DNA of 64,000 bases from Niveispirillum cyanobacteriorum (GTDB lineage Bacteria > Pseudomonadota > Alphaproteobacteria > Azospirillales > Azospirillaceae). The number at the start of each line of letters is the position of its first letter. Position 1 is the first letter of the stretch. The stretch covers positions 3,118,501 to 3,182,500 of the forward strand of contig NZ_CP025611.1 in the NCBI RefSeq assembly GCF_002868735.1, read 5' to 3'. Under the pieces are notes generated by a model. That model did not search any database, had not been told where the DNA came from, and was given only the letters and a program-made list of their open reading frames with translations. The position numbers were made by a program, and so were the translations under genes. This document shows positions 7,710-16,543 of this stretch, one piece after another.

Positions 7710-9302
7710 GTGCGGTTCCTGGCGACGTGCGTGTCCTGCCTGCTGTTGCTGGTCACCCTTCTGGTGGCGCCGGCGCGGGCGGAGATGGTGCTGCACCGTG
7801 GCAACGGGTCGGAGCCGGAAACGCTGGACCCGCATAAATCGACCGGCGAGGGCGAAAGCTGGATCGAGATGGACCTGTTCGAAGGGCTGGTCACGGCGGA
7901 TGCGCAGGGCCGCATCATTCCCGGTGCCGCCCTGTCCTGGACCATCAGCGATGACCGCCTGACCTATACTTTCAAGCTGCGGCCCGATGGGAAATGGTCG
8001 GACGGGACCAAGGTGACCGCGTCGGACTTCGTATTCTCCTGGCGCCGTCTGGTGTCGCCCGCCACCCGTTCCCGCTATGCCTTCTTCCTGTGGCCCGTGA
8101 AGAACGCAGAGGCCGTGTCAAAGGGCGACATGCCGGCCAGTGCCATGGGTGTGGAGGCGGTGGACGACCTGACCCTGCGCGTCACGCTGGAGGCGCCGAC
8201 CTCCTATTTCATATCCTCCCTGCAGCACCATTCCACCTATGCCGTGTCGCAGGCCAATGTGAAACGGTTCGGGGATGACTTCATCAAGCCCGGCAATCTT
8301 GTCTCCAACGGCGCCTTCATGCTGGAGGAGGCGGTGCCGCAGGGCCATGTGAAGCTCGTGCGCAACCCGCATTTCCATGCAGCATCCACGGTGACCCTGG
8401 ATGCCGTCTATTTCTACCCCACGGAAAACCGCGAGTCCGAGTTGAAGCGCTTTCGGGCCGGGGAACTGGATGTGACCTACGACCTGCCCGATGGCCAGAT
8501 CGCCTGGGTGCGGCAGAACATGCCCGCCGACCTGCGGCTGGCGCCCTTCTTCTCCACCTATTGGTTCTGCTTCAACCTGCGCAACGAGCCGTGGAAGTCG
8601 AACCCCGACCTGCGTGCCGCCCTGTCACTGGCCATCGACCGGCAGTTGATCGTGGACAAGATCACCCAGGCCGGCGAAATCCCCGCTTATACGATCACCC
8701 CGCCGGGGACGGAGAATTACGTGGCCCCCCTGCCGGAATGGGCCCGCTGGACCCAGGCACAGCGTGATGCCAAGGCCAAGGAGCTGCTGGCCAAGGCGGG
8801 CTATGGTCCGGGGGGTAAGCCCCTGGAGGTGGAAATCCTGTTCAACACCTCGGAAAACCACCGCAAGATCGCCATCGCGCTGGACAGCATGTGGCGGCAG
8901 AAGCTGGGTATCCGGGTCAAGATGACCAACCAGGAATGGAAGGTGGTGTTGCAGTCCCGGGCCGAGGGCAAGTTCCAGGATCTGGTGCGCGCCGGCTGGA
9001 TCGGCGATTACAACGACGCCTATTCCTTCCTGTCCCTGTTCCTGTCGGATGTGAAGGGCCAGAATCACAGCGGCTACGCCAATCCCGACTATGACCGTCT
9101 GGTCCGCGCGGCCTCGTCAGAGGTGGACCCGGCGGCAAGGCGGCAGCTGTTGCAGCGGGCCGAGGCCCTGATGCTGGCCGACCATCCCGTGATCCCGATC
9201 TACACCTATGTCACCACCCACATGGTGTCGGCCCGCGTCAGCGGCTGGCAGGACAATATCCGCAACCTGCACCTGTCGCGGTATCTGTCGGTGGTTCGGT
9301 GA
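7710..9302 (+). CDS. Oligopeptide ABC transporter substrate-binding protein (OppA-like), paralogue 3
   Basis: 530-residue SBP_bac_5 protein. A GTG start at 7710 is proposed because GGAGA lies 8-9 bases upstream and the product then opens directly with a signal peptide (VRFLATCVSCLLLLVTLLVA, cleaved before EMVLHRGNGSEPETLDPHKS). The ATG at 7647 would lie inside the terminator of the preceding gene. It shares the same blocks as the other two copies (WSDGTKVTASDFVFSWRRLV, AGYGPGGKPLEVEILFNT). Having its own upstream terminator suggests separate transcription from paralogues 1 and 2. It ends 6 bases from the convergent ClpP-like gene. Confidence 0.92.
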   Translation: MRFLATCVSCLLLLVTLLVAPARAEMVLHRGNGSEPETLDPHKSTGEGESWIEMDLFEGLVTADAQGRIIPGAALSWTISDDRLTYTFKLRPDGKWSDGTKVTASDFVFSWRRLVSPATRSRYAFFLWPVKNAEAVSKGDMPASAMGVEAVDDLTLRVTLEAPTSYFISSLQHHSTYAVSQANVKRFGDDFIKPGNLVSNGAFMLEEAVPQGHVKLVRNPHFHAASTVTLDAVYFYPTENRESELKRFRAGELDVTYDLPDGQIAWVRQNMPADLRLAPFFSTYWFCFNLRNEPWKSNPDLRAALSLAIDRQLIVDKITQAGEIPAYTITPPGTENYVAPLPEWARWTQAQRDAKAKELLAKAGYGPGGKPLEVEILFNTSENHRKIAIALDSMWRQKLGIRVKMTNQEWKVVLQSRAEGKFQDLVRAGWIGDYNDAYSFLSLFLSDVKGQNHSGYANPDYDRLVRAASSEVDPAARRQLLQRAEALMLADHPVIPIYTYVTTHMVSARVSGWQDNIRNLHLSRYLSVVR

Positions 9303-9308
9303 GTCCGT

Positions 9309-10013
9309 CTACTCGTTATCTTCATTCTCGTAATAGAGAATTCTGGTAACGCCATAGCGGGTTTCCAGCTTTGTTTTGCCATAGCACCAGAATCGCGTGG
9401 CAACCTGCGCCTTCTGTTCCTCTGTCCAGCTTTCGGGCCAAGCATTGAACAGGTCGCGACTGACATGAAGGCGGTCAAGGAAGGTATTGCTGCGGGCTAC
9501 AATGGCGTCCTGAGCCTGACGCTGCTCTGCCGTTGCTTCCGGTCCCAGAAACTCGCTGCCCCCGGGACCGCCATGCCAGCACACATAACTGTCGGGCAGA
9601 ACAAATTTGAAAGCAGCAGCCACAAAGATGTAGTTGCCACAAGATGACAGGCATTGCTTATCGATGACCAAGCCGACCTGTTTGGCGACCATGTAATCGC
9701 CGATATCCATGGCGTAGCGGACGTCGCCGCCACCGCTCTTCATGACGATGATGCTGATGTCATCTTTCTTCACCAGATCAAAGAACTGACCAGCTGTTTC
9801 CGCGTTTATATTGCCATAGAAACAAATCACATCCTCGAACCGTTCAACCCCGAATTTCGGGATCATGGTCCGGCAACGGTCACGCAGAGCCGTCGCACTG
9901 GTCAAGTCCGACAAAGCCTTTGGCGGCTGTGCCGCCACTTGAACCGACAGCAGTAGAAATGCAGCCATCGACAGGAGGGCTGTTCTCAGCTTTCGGGCGA
10001 ATTGTATGCTCAT
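9309..10013 (-). CDS. Secreted ClpP/crotonase-fold protein (COG3904-like)
   Basis: 234 residues. The signal peptide (about 1-29, ending QVAAQ) places it in the periplasm. The core resembles the periplasmic ClpP-like family: ISIIVMKSGGGDVRYAMDIG forms the glycine-rich oxyanion segment, CLSSCGNYIFVAA carries the presumed nucleophilic Ser with two flanking Cys, and YVCWHGGPGG supplies the His-containing loop. Family members are predicted serine proteases with unknown substrates. Base composition is visibly lower in GC than in flanking genes, hinting at transfer. An alternative upstream start at 10136 overlaps the TetR gene and is Arg/Gly-rich, so 10013 is preferred. Confidence 0.75.
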   Translation of the reverse strand: MSIQFARKLRTALLSMAAFLLLSVQVAAQPPKALSDLTSATALRDRCRTMIPKFGVERFEDVICFYGNINAETAGQFFDLVKKDDISIIVMKSGGGDVRYAMDIGDYMVAKQVGLVIDKQCLSSCGNYIFVAAAFKFVLPDSYVCWHGGPGGSEFLGPEATAEQRQAQDAIVARSNTFLDRLHVSRDLFNAWPESWTEEQKAQVATRFWCYGKTKLETRYGVTRILYYENEDNE

Positions 10014-10080
10014 CCGTCCTCTTACCCTCCGACGCGTAGGACAGGACCCGCCAAGTCGCCGATCCAGTGCAAGTCCCTTC

Positions 10081-10713
10081 TTACCGCCCCACCCACCCCG
10101 CCAGCATCCGCACCCATAGCCGCCGCAGCGCCTCATGCCCCGGTGCGGGGCCGGCGGCCAGTTCCTGCATGGCCATGCCGCGCAGCATGTAGATGGTCAG
10201 CACCATCAGGTCGGCCATTTCCGTCACATCGTCCGCGTCGGGGCGCAGTGACAGGCCCCAATTGCTGCCGATGGCGGCCAGGAAGCCGGAAAAGATCGGG
10301 GCCAGGCGGGCGCGCAGCTCGGCATCGGTGCGGGCCGCCATCGCCACCTCGAACAGAAGGTCGCGGTGGCGGCCCGTATAGAACCGGGTCCAGGCCGCCT
10401 CAATCATGGCGGACAGTCTATCCTCCAGCGGCAGGGACGGGTCCGGGGCCTCCGCCGGTCCCAGGGCGCGAGCCGACGCCACGGCGCCCAGCAGCAACCC
10501 CTCTGCCGCCAGGGCCAGCATTTCCGCCTTCGTCTCAAAATGATGGGCCCAGGCTCCGCGCGACACGCCGGCCCTTTCCAGGATCACCGACAGCGAGGCG
10601 CCGGCACTGCCATGTTCGGCCAGCGCATCCAGCGTGGCCGCCGCCAGACGCTCCCGCATCTCCTCGCGCCGTGCCGCCTGGCTGCGCCGTTCGGGCTTTG
10701 CCTGCTCCGCCAC
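10081..10713 (-). CDS. TetR/AcrR-family transcriptional repressor
   Basis: 210 residues. The N-terminal TetR HTH is visible at about residues 15-65: REEMRERLAAATLDALAEHG, then LSVILERAGVSRGAWAHHFETKAEMLALA, the canonical recognition-helix region. The C-terminal ligand domain is not diagnostic. The gene diverges from the Mpo1-like gene at 10825, and the 111-base intergenic region contains a near-perfect palindrome, which strongly suggests autoregulation and control of the divergent pair. The ligand may be lipid-like given the neighbour, but that is inference. Confidence 0.92.
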   Translation of the reverse strand: MAEQAKPERRSQAARREEMRERLAAATLDALAEHGSAGASLSVILERAGVSRGAWAHHFETKAEMLALAAEGLLLGAVASARALGPAEAPDPSLPLEDRLSAMIEAAWTRFYTGRHRDLLFEVAMAARTDAELRARLAPIFSGFLAAIGSNWGLSLRPDADDVTEMADLMVLTIYMLRGMAMQELAAGPAPGHEALRRLWVRMLAGWVGR

Positions 10714-10774
10714 GTTCCTTCACCCGCTTCAACTTTTTCCGTTTTCATCATTGCCACAAAAGCCAGGTCGATGT

Positions 10775-10800
10775 AAAAACAAACCAATCGGTCTGTTTTT
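10775..10800. promoter_or_regulatory. Palindromic operator for the TetR regulator
   Basis: Arms AAAAACAAACC and GGTCTGTTTTT around a 4-base centre, symmetric except at one position. It is placed 62 bases from the TetR start and 25 bases from the start of the divergent gene. The position and symmetry are typical of TetR-family operators. Binding is inferred. Confidence 0.65.
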
Positions 10801-10824
10801 ATAAACTAGCAGCGGGAGGATCGG

Positions 10825-11382
10825 ATGGCACAGACGGACAATGTCGGGCGGCTGGCGCGCAGCATGGCTTTCTATTCGGCCTATCACCGGCACCCGCATA
10901 ACCGGCTGACGCATTATTTCGGCGTGCCGACCATCGTGTTCGCGGTGATGCTGGGCCTGTCCTATATCCCGGTGCCGCTGGGCGGGATGCAGGTCAGTGT
11001 GGCGCTGATCCTGATGGCGGTTCTGGCTGCCTACTATGTCTATCTGGACCCGATGATCGGCGGCACCCTGGCGGCCCTGTCGGTGCCGTTCCTGATGCTG
11101 GCCGACCATGTCACCACGCTACCGGGACAGACAGCCGCCATCATCGGGGCCGTCACCTTCATCGGCGGCTGGGCCGTACAGTTGCTGGGCCACAAGTTTG
11201 AGGGCAACAAGCCGGCCCTCACGGCCAATCTGCTGCAAATCTTCGTGGCCCCGCTGTTCCTGGTGGCCGAGGCCTATTTCGCCCTGGGCCTGCGCAAGGA
11301 CGTGGAGGCGCAGGTTGAACGACTGGTGGCCGATGGTATCGGTGGTCCCGGCGCCTTGGGCCTGCCGGCGCATCAGGGCTGA
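10825..11382 (+). CDS. Mpo1-like (DUF962) membrane protein
   Basis: 185-residue integral membrane protein with about four transmembrane segments. The family signature is FYSAYHRHPHNRLTHYFGVP near the N-terminus and LLGHKFEGNKPAL in the middle, giving the conserved His residues (HxxxxN...H and GHxxxEG) proposed to bind iron. Yeast Mpo1 is an Fe(II) dioxygenase that alpha-oxidises 2-hydroxy fatty acids; bacterial members are usually annotated only as DUF962. The gene is divergent from the TetR regulator and 6 bases upstream of the ketopantoate-reductase-like gene, so the two are co-transcribed. Confidence 0.85.
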   Translation: MAQTDNVGRLARSMAFYSAYHRHPHNRLTHYFGVPTIVFAVMLGLSYIPVPLGGMQVSVALILMAVLAAYYVYLDPMIGGTLAALSVPFLMLADHVTTLPGQTAAIIGAVTFIGGWAVQLLGHKFEGNKPALTANLLQIFVAPLFLVAEAYFALGLRKDVEAQVERLVADGIGGPGALGLPAHQG

Positions 11383-11388
11383 TCCGCC

Positions 11389-12393
11389 ATGGGGCAGGGG
11401 CGGCGCATTCTGATCGCCGGCGCCGGCAGTGTCGGTGCCTATGCGGGTGGCTGTCTGGCGCTGGAGGGGCGTTCCGTCACGCTGCTGGGGCGCCCGGCCC
11501 TGATGGAGCGGGTGCGGGCACGCGGCCTGCGGGTCAGTGATCTGGACGGACTGGACCGGAAGACGCTGCCCGGTCCCTGCCTGCGGCTGGATACCGATCC
11601 GGCGGCGGCCATGGAAGATGCCGGTCTGATCCTGGTTACCGTCAAATGCGCCGACACGGCGGCCATGGCCGACCTGATCGCCCGACACGCCCCGTCCGAC
11701 GCCTGGGTCGTCAGTTTGCAGAATGGCGTCGGCAATGCCGGTATCCTGGCGGACAGGCTGGGTCCCGGACGGGTAGTGGCGGGCATGGTGCCCTTCAACA
11801 TCGTGCAACTGCCCGATGGCCGCATTCATCGCGGCACCGGCGGTACCATCCTGATTGCTGCCGGCTTTTACGGCCTGCGCCAGGAACTGGACGTGCCCGG
11901 TCTGCCCGTGGCGGAAAGTGCGGACATGGACGGCGTTCTGTGGGGCAAGCTGCTGATCAACCTGAATAATGCGCTGAACGCCCTGTCAGGTCTGCCATTG
12001 GCACAGCAATTGGCTGCACGTCCCTGGCGCCGGCTGCTGGCGGCACAGCAGATGGAGGGGCTGGCAGCATTAAGGCGGGCGGGAATCCGCCCGGCGAAGC
12101 TGGGGGCCGTATCCCCGCGCCTGCTGCCCCACATCCTGCGCCTGCCTGATCCGCTGTTCCGGGTGCTGGCCCGGCGGATGCTGTCTATTGATCCTTTGGC
12201 CCGGTCCTCCATGTGGGAGGATCTGGAACGCCGTCGTCCGACAGAGATTGACCAGCTGCAAGGTGCCGTGATCGCGCTGGCGGCCCGCCACGGCCTGTCC
12301 GCCCCGGTCAGCACCCGCGTGCGCGACCTGATCCAGGCGGCGGAGGCCGTGGGCGGCGGTTCGCCGGGGTTGAGGCCCGAGGCGGTGGCGTAG
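11389..12393 (+). CDS. 2-dehydropantoate 2-reductase family protein
   Basis: 334-residue ApbA/PanE-fold reductase. The N-terminal NADPH Rossmann motif is ILIAGAGSVGAYAGG; VTVKCADT and LQNGVGN follow; the C-terminal helical domain has GKLLINLNNALNALSG, where the Lys matches the PanE catalytic Lys. PanE reduces ketopantoate in pantothenate synthesis, but many genomes have several homologues of other specificity, so I do not assign panE. It is longer than E. coli PanE because of a C-terminal extension. Co-transcribed with the Mpo1-like gene and probably under the TetR regulator. Confidence 0.82.
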   Translation: MGQGRRILIAGAGSVGAYAGGCLALEGRSVTLLGRPALMERVRARGLRVSDLDGLDRKTLPGPCLRLDTDPAAAMEDAGLILVTVKCADTAAMADLIARHAPSDAWVVSLQNGVGNAGILADRLGPGRVVAGMVPFNIVQLPDGRIHRGTGGTILIAAGFYGLRQELDVPGLPVAESADMDGVLWGKLLINLNNALNALSGLPLAQQLAARPWRRLLAAQQMEGLAALRRAGIRPAKLGAVSPRLLPHILRLPDPLFRVLARRMLSIDPLARSSMWEDLERRRPTEIDQLQGAVIALAARHGLSAPVSTRVRDLIQAAEAVGGGSPGLRPEAVA

Positions 12394-12425
12394 AGTGGAA
12401 ACACGCTCTACACCTTTGTTTTCTT
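12390..12425 (+). terminator. Possible terminator overlapping the reductase stop codon
   Basis: GTAGAG and CTCTAC arms (12390-12395, 12406-12411) with a 10-base loop, followed by the T-rich CACCTTTGTTTTCTTC. The stem is short and the T-run interrupted, so this is a modest candidate. Confidence 0.4.
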
Positions 12426-12521
12426 CAATCGCCGGCGCTGCGTCCACAGCTAGGCTTACGCCGCACGAGCGGCGCGGCGGCAGTCGCCGCCGGAGCAGCG
12501 TCCGGTAACCGCAAGCTGCTC
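12422..12521 (-). repeat. Dispersed intergenic repeat, copy B with variable palindrome
   Basis: Reverse-oriented copy of the core seen at 3234 and 30291 (core 12422-12492), immediately followed by a palindrome with arms GAGCAGC and GCTGCTC (12493-12521). The third core hairpin reads GCTGT-GGAC-GCAGC, different in sequence from the other copies but still paired. It lies between the reductase and the lipoprotein gene. Confidence 0.75.
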
Positions 12522-12610
12522 GTAACCCATCCCGCGACAAGCATCCCATTGCCATTCCCGATGATCGGCCTAGGATGCGCGGCAGGTTTCCCCCTTGGAT
12601 GTTGCACGCC

Positions 12611-12871
12611 ATGAAAAACGCCCGCCGTATCGCCGCCGCCCTGCTGGCGCTGTCCAGCCTTGCCGGCTGCATGGCCGCCCCGGCACAGCGTGAGTCGCGC
12701 GAAGGTCTGGACCCGCGCCGGGCCTGCCTTGCGCAATGCAACCGCGACAACAATATCTGCATGGACCAGCAGTCGGCCAGCCCCGGCAATACCTCGCAGG
12801 TCGGTCGCACCGACTATGGCATGGGGGCGACCTGCAAGGCCGAATTGCAGAGCTGCCAGGCCCGCTGCTGA
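12611..12871 (+). CDS. Small cysteine-containing lipoprotein
   Basis: 86-residue predicted lipoprotein: a signal peptide MKNARRIAAALLALSSLAGC ends in the lipobox LAGC, so the mature protein would carry an acylated Cys at position 20. The remaining 66 residues contain four more Cys in CLAQCNRDNNIC and C-terminal CKAELQSCQARC groupings, suggesting disulphides in the periplasm. The ATG at 12611 is preferred over 12575 because it starts the signal peptide. It lies 32 bases upstream of the Do-family protease, probably in one operon. I do not recognise the family. Confidence 0.7.
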   Translation: MKNARRIAAALLALSSLAGCMAAPAQRESREGLDPRRACLAQCNRDNNICMDQQSASPGNTSQVGRTDYGMGATCKAELQSCQARC

Positions 12872-12903
12872 ACCCCGCTTCCGTCTCCTGGAGTCGGTCA
12901 AAG

Positions 12904-14307
12904 ATGAAGAAGCTTGTCATCTCCTGCCTGGCGGGCCTGCTGCTGGCGGCCCCCTTGCCCGTGCTGGCGCAGGATCGTGCCGTGCCGGTCAGCCGGGCCG
13001 ATATCACCTTGTCCTTCGCGCCGCTGGTGAAGCAGGCGGGGCCGGCGGTCGTGAATATCTACACCAAGCGGCGGGTGCAGCAGCGCATCTCCCCCCTGTT
13101 GCAGGACCCGCTGTTCCAGCGCTTCTTTGGGGATGCCCTGTCGGGTATCCCGCGCGAACGGGTGGAAAGCAGCCTGGGTTCCGGTGTGATCCTGGGGGCC
13201 GACGGTCTCATCGTCACCAACGCCCATGTCATCAAGGACAGTGACGAGATCACCGTCGTCCTGTCCGACCGGCGCGAGTTCGCGGCCAAGCTGATCACCA
13301 CGGACGAACAGGTCGATCTGGCCGTCCTGCGCATCGATCCGGGCAAGGAAAAGCTGCCCGTGCTGGAGATGCATGACAGCGACAATCTGGAAGTCGGCGA
13401 TCTGGTCCTGGCCATCGGCAACCCATTCGGGGTGGGCCAGACGGTGACCAGCGGCATCGTGTCGGCGGTGGCCCGTACCGCCGTCGGCATTTCCGACTAT
13501 AATTTCTTCATCCAGACCGATGCCGCCATCAATCCCGGCAATTCCGGCGGCGCGCTGATCGGCATGGATGGGCGGCTGGTGGGGATCAATACCGCCATCT
13601 ACAGCCGGTCCGGCGGGTCCATCGGCATCGGTTTTGCCATTCCGGCCAACATGGTCCGCACCGTTGTGGACGCGGTCCGCAATGGCGGCAAGCTGGTGCG
13701 GCCCTGGATCGGGGCCGGCGGGCAGCCGGTGACCAGCGATATCGCCTCCTCCCTGGGCCTGACGCGGCCTGCCGGCGTGCTGATCAATCAGGTGCGCAAA
13801 GGCGGGCCGGCGGATCAGGCGGGGCTGAAAGTCGGCGACGTGGTCACCGCCGTCAATGGCAAGGCCGTGGATGATCCGGACAGCATGCGCTATCGCGTGG
13901 CGACGCTGGGCGTGGGCGGCACCACCAATGTCACCTTCCTGCGCAATGGCCGGGAACAGAACCTGTCCCTGCGCCTGATCGGCCCACCGGAGGACCCGCC
14001 GCGTCAGGAAACCACGCTGGCTGGACGCACGCCCCTGACAGGGGCAAAGGTTGCCAACCTGAACCCGGCCCTGGTCGAGGAACTGCGCTTTGACGGGGCC
14101 GATAGCGGTGTGGTCGTGCTGGAGGTCGGGCGTGGATCGCCCGCCGCATCGCTGGGCCTGCGCCCCGGCGACGTGGTGCTGTCGGTCAACAATACCGAGG
14201 TGAAACGGGTGGGCGACCTGGATGCCGCCCTGGCCGGACAGGTCCGCCGCTGGACCATCGCCGTCCGGCGCGGGGACCAGACGCTGACCACTACGGTTGG
14301 CGGGTAA
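12904..14307 (+). CDS. Periplasmic Do/DegP-family serine protease with two PDZ domains
   Basis: 467 residues. A signal peptide (1-21, ending VLA) is followed by a trypsin-like domain with the full catalytic triad: His108 in TNAHVI, Asp138 in VDLAVLRI and Ser214 in NPGNSGG. Two PDZ domains follow (about 255-350, with GVLINQVRKGGPADQAGLKVGDVV, and 380-460, with GVVVLEVGRGSPAASLGLRPGDVV). Such proteases degrade or refold misfolded envelope proteins. The start at 12904 follows GGAG and begins the signal peptide. The domain layout matches DegP/DegQ, but which of the Do paralogues it is cannot be settled here. Confidence 0.94.
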   Translation: MKKLVISCLAGLLLAAPLPVLAQDRAVPVSRADITLSFAPLVKQAGPAVVNIYTKRRVQQRISPLLQDPLFQRFFGDALSGIPRERVESSLGSGVILGADGLIVTNAHVIKDSDEITVVLSDRREFAAKLITTDEQVDLAVLRIDPGKEKLPVLEMHDSDNLEVGDLVLAIGNPFGVGQTVTSGIVSAVARTAVGISDYNFFIQTDAAINPGNSGGALIGMDGRLVGINTAIYSRSGGSIGIGFAIPANMVRTVVDAVRNGGKLVRPWIGAGGQPVTSDIASSLGLTRPAGVLINQVRKGGPADQAGLKVGDVVTAVNGKAVDDPDSMRYRVATLGVGGTTNVTFLRNGREQNLSLRLIGPPEDPPRQETTLAGRTPLTGAKVANLNPALVEELRFDGADSGVVVLEVGRGSPAASLGLRPGDVVLSVNNTEVKRVGDLDAALAGQVRRWTIAVRRGDQTLTTTVGG

Positions 14308-14310
14308 ATA

Positions 14311-14344
14311 AAAGCCCCCGCCGGATCGCGCCGGCGGGGGCTTT
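14311..14344. terminator. Bidirectional intrinsic terminator
   Basis: AAAGCCCCCGCCGG pairs with CCGGCGGGGGCTTT around a 6-base loop. It has A-run and T-run flanks on both strands and lies between the convergent Do protease and dcp genes. Confidence 0.88.
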
Positions 14345-14359
14345 CACGTTACAGACCTC

Positions 14360-16543
14360 TTAGTTCACGCGGGAACCGGTGCCCAGCAGGCCACGGTTAC
14401 GCAGCAGCGCGTCAACCTTGGGGGCGCGGCCACGGAAGGCGACATAGGCCTCCATCGGGTCCTTCGACCCGCCGGCGCTGTACACTTCCTGGTATAGCTT
14501 CTGGGCCAGCTTCGGATCGAAGATGTTGCCGGCTTCCTTGAAGGCGTCGAACCCGTCGGCGTCCAGCACTTCGGCCCACATATAGCTGTAATAGCCAGCC
14601 GAGTAGCCGTCGCCGGAGAAGACATGCGTGAAGTGCGGGCTGCGGTGGCGCATGACGATTTCCTTCGGCATGCCCAGCTTGGCCAGCTCATCGCGCTCGA
14701 ACTTGTCCGGGTCCAGGTCCTTGGCGTCGGTCAGGCTGTGATAGGCCAGATCGACCAGCGCGGACGAGGTGTAGGAGACGGTGGCAAAGCCCTGGTTGAA
14801 GGTCTGGGCCGCCAGGATCTTGTCCAGCAGGGCCTTGGGGATCGGCTCGCCCGTCTTGTAATGCACGGCGAAGCGCTGCAGAATCTCAGGCTGCTCGATC
14901 CAATGCTCCAGAATCTGGCTGGGGAATTCCACGAAGTCGCGCAGCACCGACGTGCCCGAAAGCTGCGGATAGGTCACGTCCGACAGCATGCCGTGCAGGC
15001 CATGGCCGAACTCATGGAACAGGGTGGTGGCGTCATCGAACGATAGCAGCGTCGGCTGGCCCTCGGCCCCCTTCGCAAAATTATTGTTGTTCATGACGAT
15101 GGGCGTCACCTTGCCCGACAGCTTCTCCTGTTCGCGCAGGGAAGACATCCAGGCACCCGAACGCTTGCTCGGCCGGGCGAAATTGTCGCTGTAGAAGACG
15201 GCGACGTGCTGGCCCTTCTTGTCCTTGACCTCATACACCTTCACGTCGGGGTGGTAGCGGGGCACGTCCTTCAGCTCATGGAAGGTCACGCCGAACAGCT
15301 GATTGGCCGTGAAGAACACCGCTTCCATCATCTTGTCGAGCTGGAAGTACGGCTTGATCTCTTCCTCGTTCAGGTCGTACTTCGCCTTGCGCACCTTCTC
15401 GGCGTAGTAATACCAGTCCCAGGGTTCGATCTGGATGTTCTGGCCTTCGCTGGCCGCCATCTTGGCCAGATCGTCCTTTTCTTCCGCCGCGCGTACCTTG
15501 GCGGGTTCCCAGACCTGGAGCAGCAGATCGCTGACGGCCTGCGGGTTCTTGGCCATCGTGTCGGCCAGCTTGTACTCGGCAAAGGTCTTGTAGCCCAGCA
15601 GGTTCGCGCGCTCGATCCGAAGCTGCACGATCTCCTTGATAGCAGCGTTATTGTCCTGGGCATCGCCATTGTCGCCGCGCGCGGTCCAGGCCTTCCAGGC
15701 CTTCTCCCGCAAGGCGCGGTTGGCAGAGAAGGTCAGGAACGGTTCGATCGAGGAACGCGACAGGGTGATGACATACTTGCCCTCATCCCCGCGCTCCTTG
15801 GCGGCCTGGGCGGCGGCGGCACGCACGAATTCCGGCAGGCCCACCAGCTCTTCCTCGCTGGTCAGGACCAGCTTGTATTCCTTCTCGTCGGCCAGGACAT
15901 TCTGGCTGAACTGCGTGGACAGAACGGCCAGGCGCTGCAGGATGGCGGCCATCCGGTCGCGGTCCTTGCCTTCAAGCTTGGCCCCGGCGCGCACGAAATC
16001 GATGTAATAGCGCTCAAGAACGCGGGCCTGCTCCTTCGACAGTTTCAGGCTGTCGCGCTTGGCGTACAGCGTGTCGATGCGCGCGAACAGGGCTGCGTTC
16101 AGATTGATGGCATTGCCATGCGCCGCCATGACCGGCGCCATTTCGCGCTGGATCTTCTGCAATTGGTCATTGGTGTTGGATGCGGTCAGGCTGCCGAACA
16201 CACGGGCGACCGTGCCCAGCATGTTGCCGCTCTTCTCCAGCGCGTCGATGGTGTTGGCGAAGGTGGGGGCGTCCTTATTGTCCGTGATCGCCTTGATTTC
16301 CGCCAGATGGTCGGCCATCGCCTTCTCATAGGCCGGCTTGAAATGTTCCGGCTTGATGGCGTCATAGGGCGGCACGCCGAACCGCGTGTTCCAGGGATGG
16401 AAGAAGGGATTGTCGCTGGTCACCTTGGTCTCCGCCTGCGCCACCTGAAGGGCTGCGTCCGCTGCCTGCGCCATCATCGGCATGCACGTGCCTGCCATGG
16501 CCAGGATCAGGGCCGAAGCCCCGTTCTTCAACACCGCTTTCAC
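14360..16543 (-). CDS. dcp: M3 peptidyl-dipeptidase (Dcp), exported
   Basis: 727-residue M3A metallopeptidase. The zinc site is LFHEFGHGLH with His510, Glu511 and His514, and the downstream third ligand region is VEFPSQILEHW. Length and the C-terminal DGYSAGYYSYMWAEVLDAD block match Dcp rather than oligopeptidase A. Unlike E. coli Dcp, it carries a signal peptide (MKAVLKNGASALILAMAGTC..., ending MAQAA), so it should act in the periplasm, removing C-terminal dipeptides. This fits the peptide-scavenging theme of the region. It is monocistronic, with its own terminator shared with the convergent protease gene. Confidence 0.93.
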   Translation of the reverse strand: MKAVLKNGASALILAMAGTCMPMMAQAADAALQVAQAETKVTSDNPFFHPWNTRFGVPPYDAIKPEHFKPAYEKAMADHLAEIKAITDNKDAPTFANTIDALEKSGNMLGTVARVFGSLTASNTNDQLQKIQREMAPVMAAHGNAINLNAALFARIDTLYAKRDSLKLSKEQARVLERYYIDFVRAGAKLEGKDRDRMAAILQRLAVLSTQFSQNVLADEKEYKLVLTSEEELVGLPEFVRAAAAQAAKERGDEGKYVITLSRSSIEPFLTFSANRALREKAWKAWTARGDNGDAQDNNAAIKEIVQLRIERANLLGYKTFAEYKLADTMAKNPQAVSDLLLQVWEPAKVRAAEEKDDLAKMAASEGQNIQIEPWDWYYYAEKVRKAKYDLNEEEIKPYFQLDKMMEAVFFTANQLFGVTFHELKDVPRYHPDVKVYEVKDKKGQHVAVFYSDNFARPSKRSGAWMSSLREQEKLSGKVTPIVMNNNNFAKGAEGQPTLLSFDDATTLFHEFGHGLHGMLSDVTYPQLSGTSVLRDFVEFPSQILEHWIEQPEILQRFAVHYKTGEPIPKALLDKILAAQTFNQGFATVSYTSSALVDLAYHSLTDAKDLDPDKFERDELAKLGMPKEIVMRHRSPHFTHVFSGDGYSAGYYSYMWAEVLDADGFDAFKEAGNIFDPKLAQKLYQEVYSAGGSKDPMEAYVAFRGRAPKVDALLRNRGLLGTGSRVN

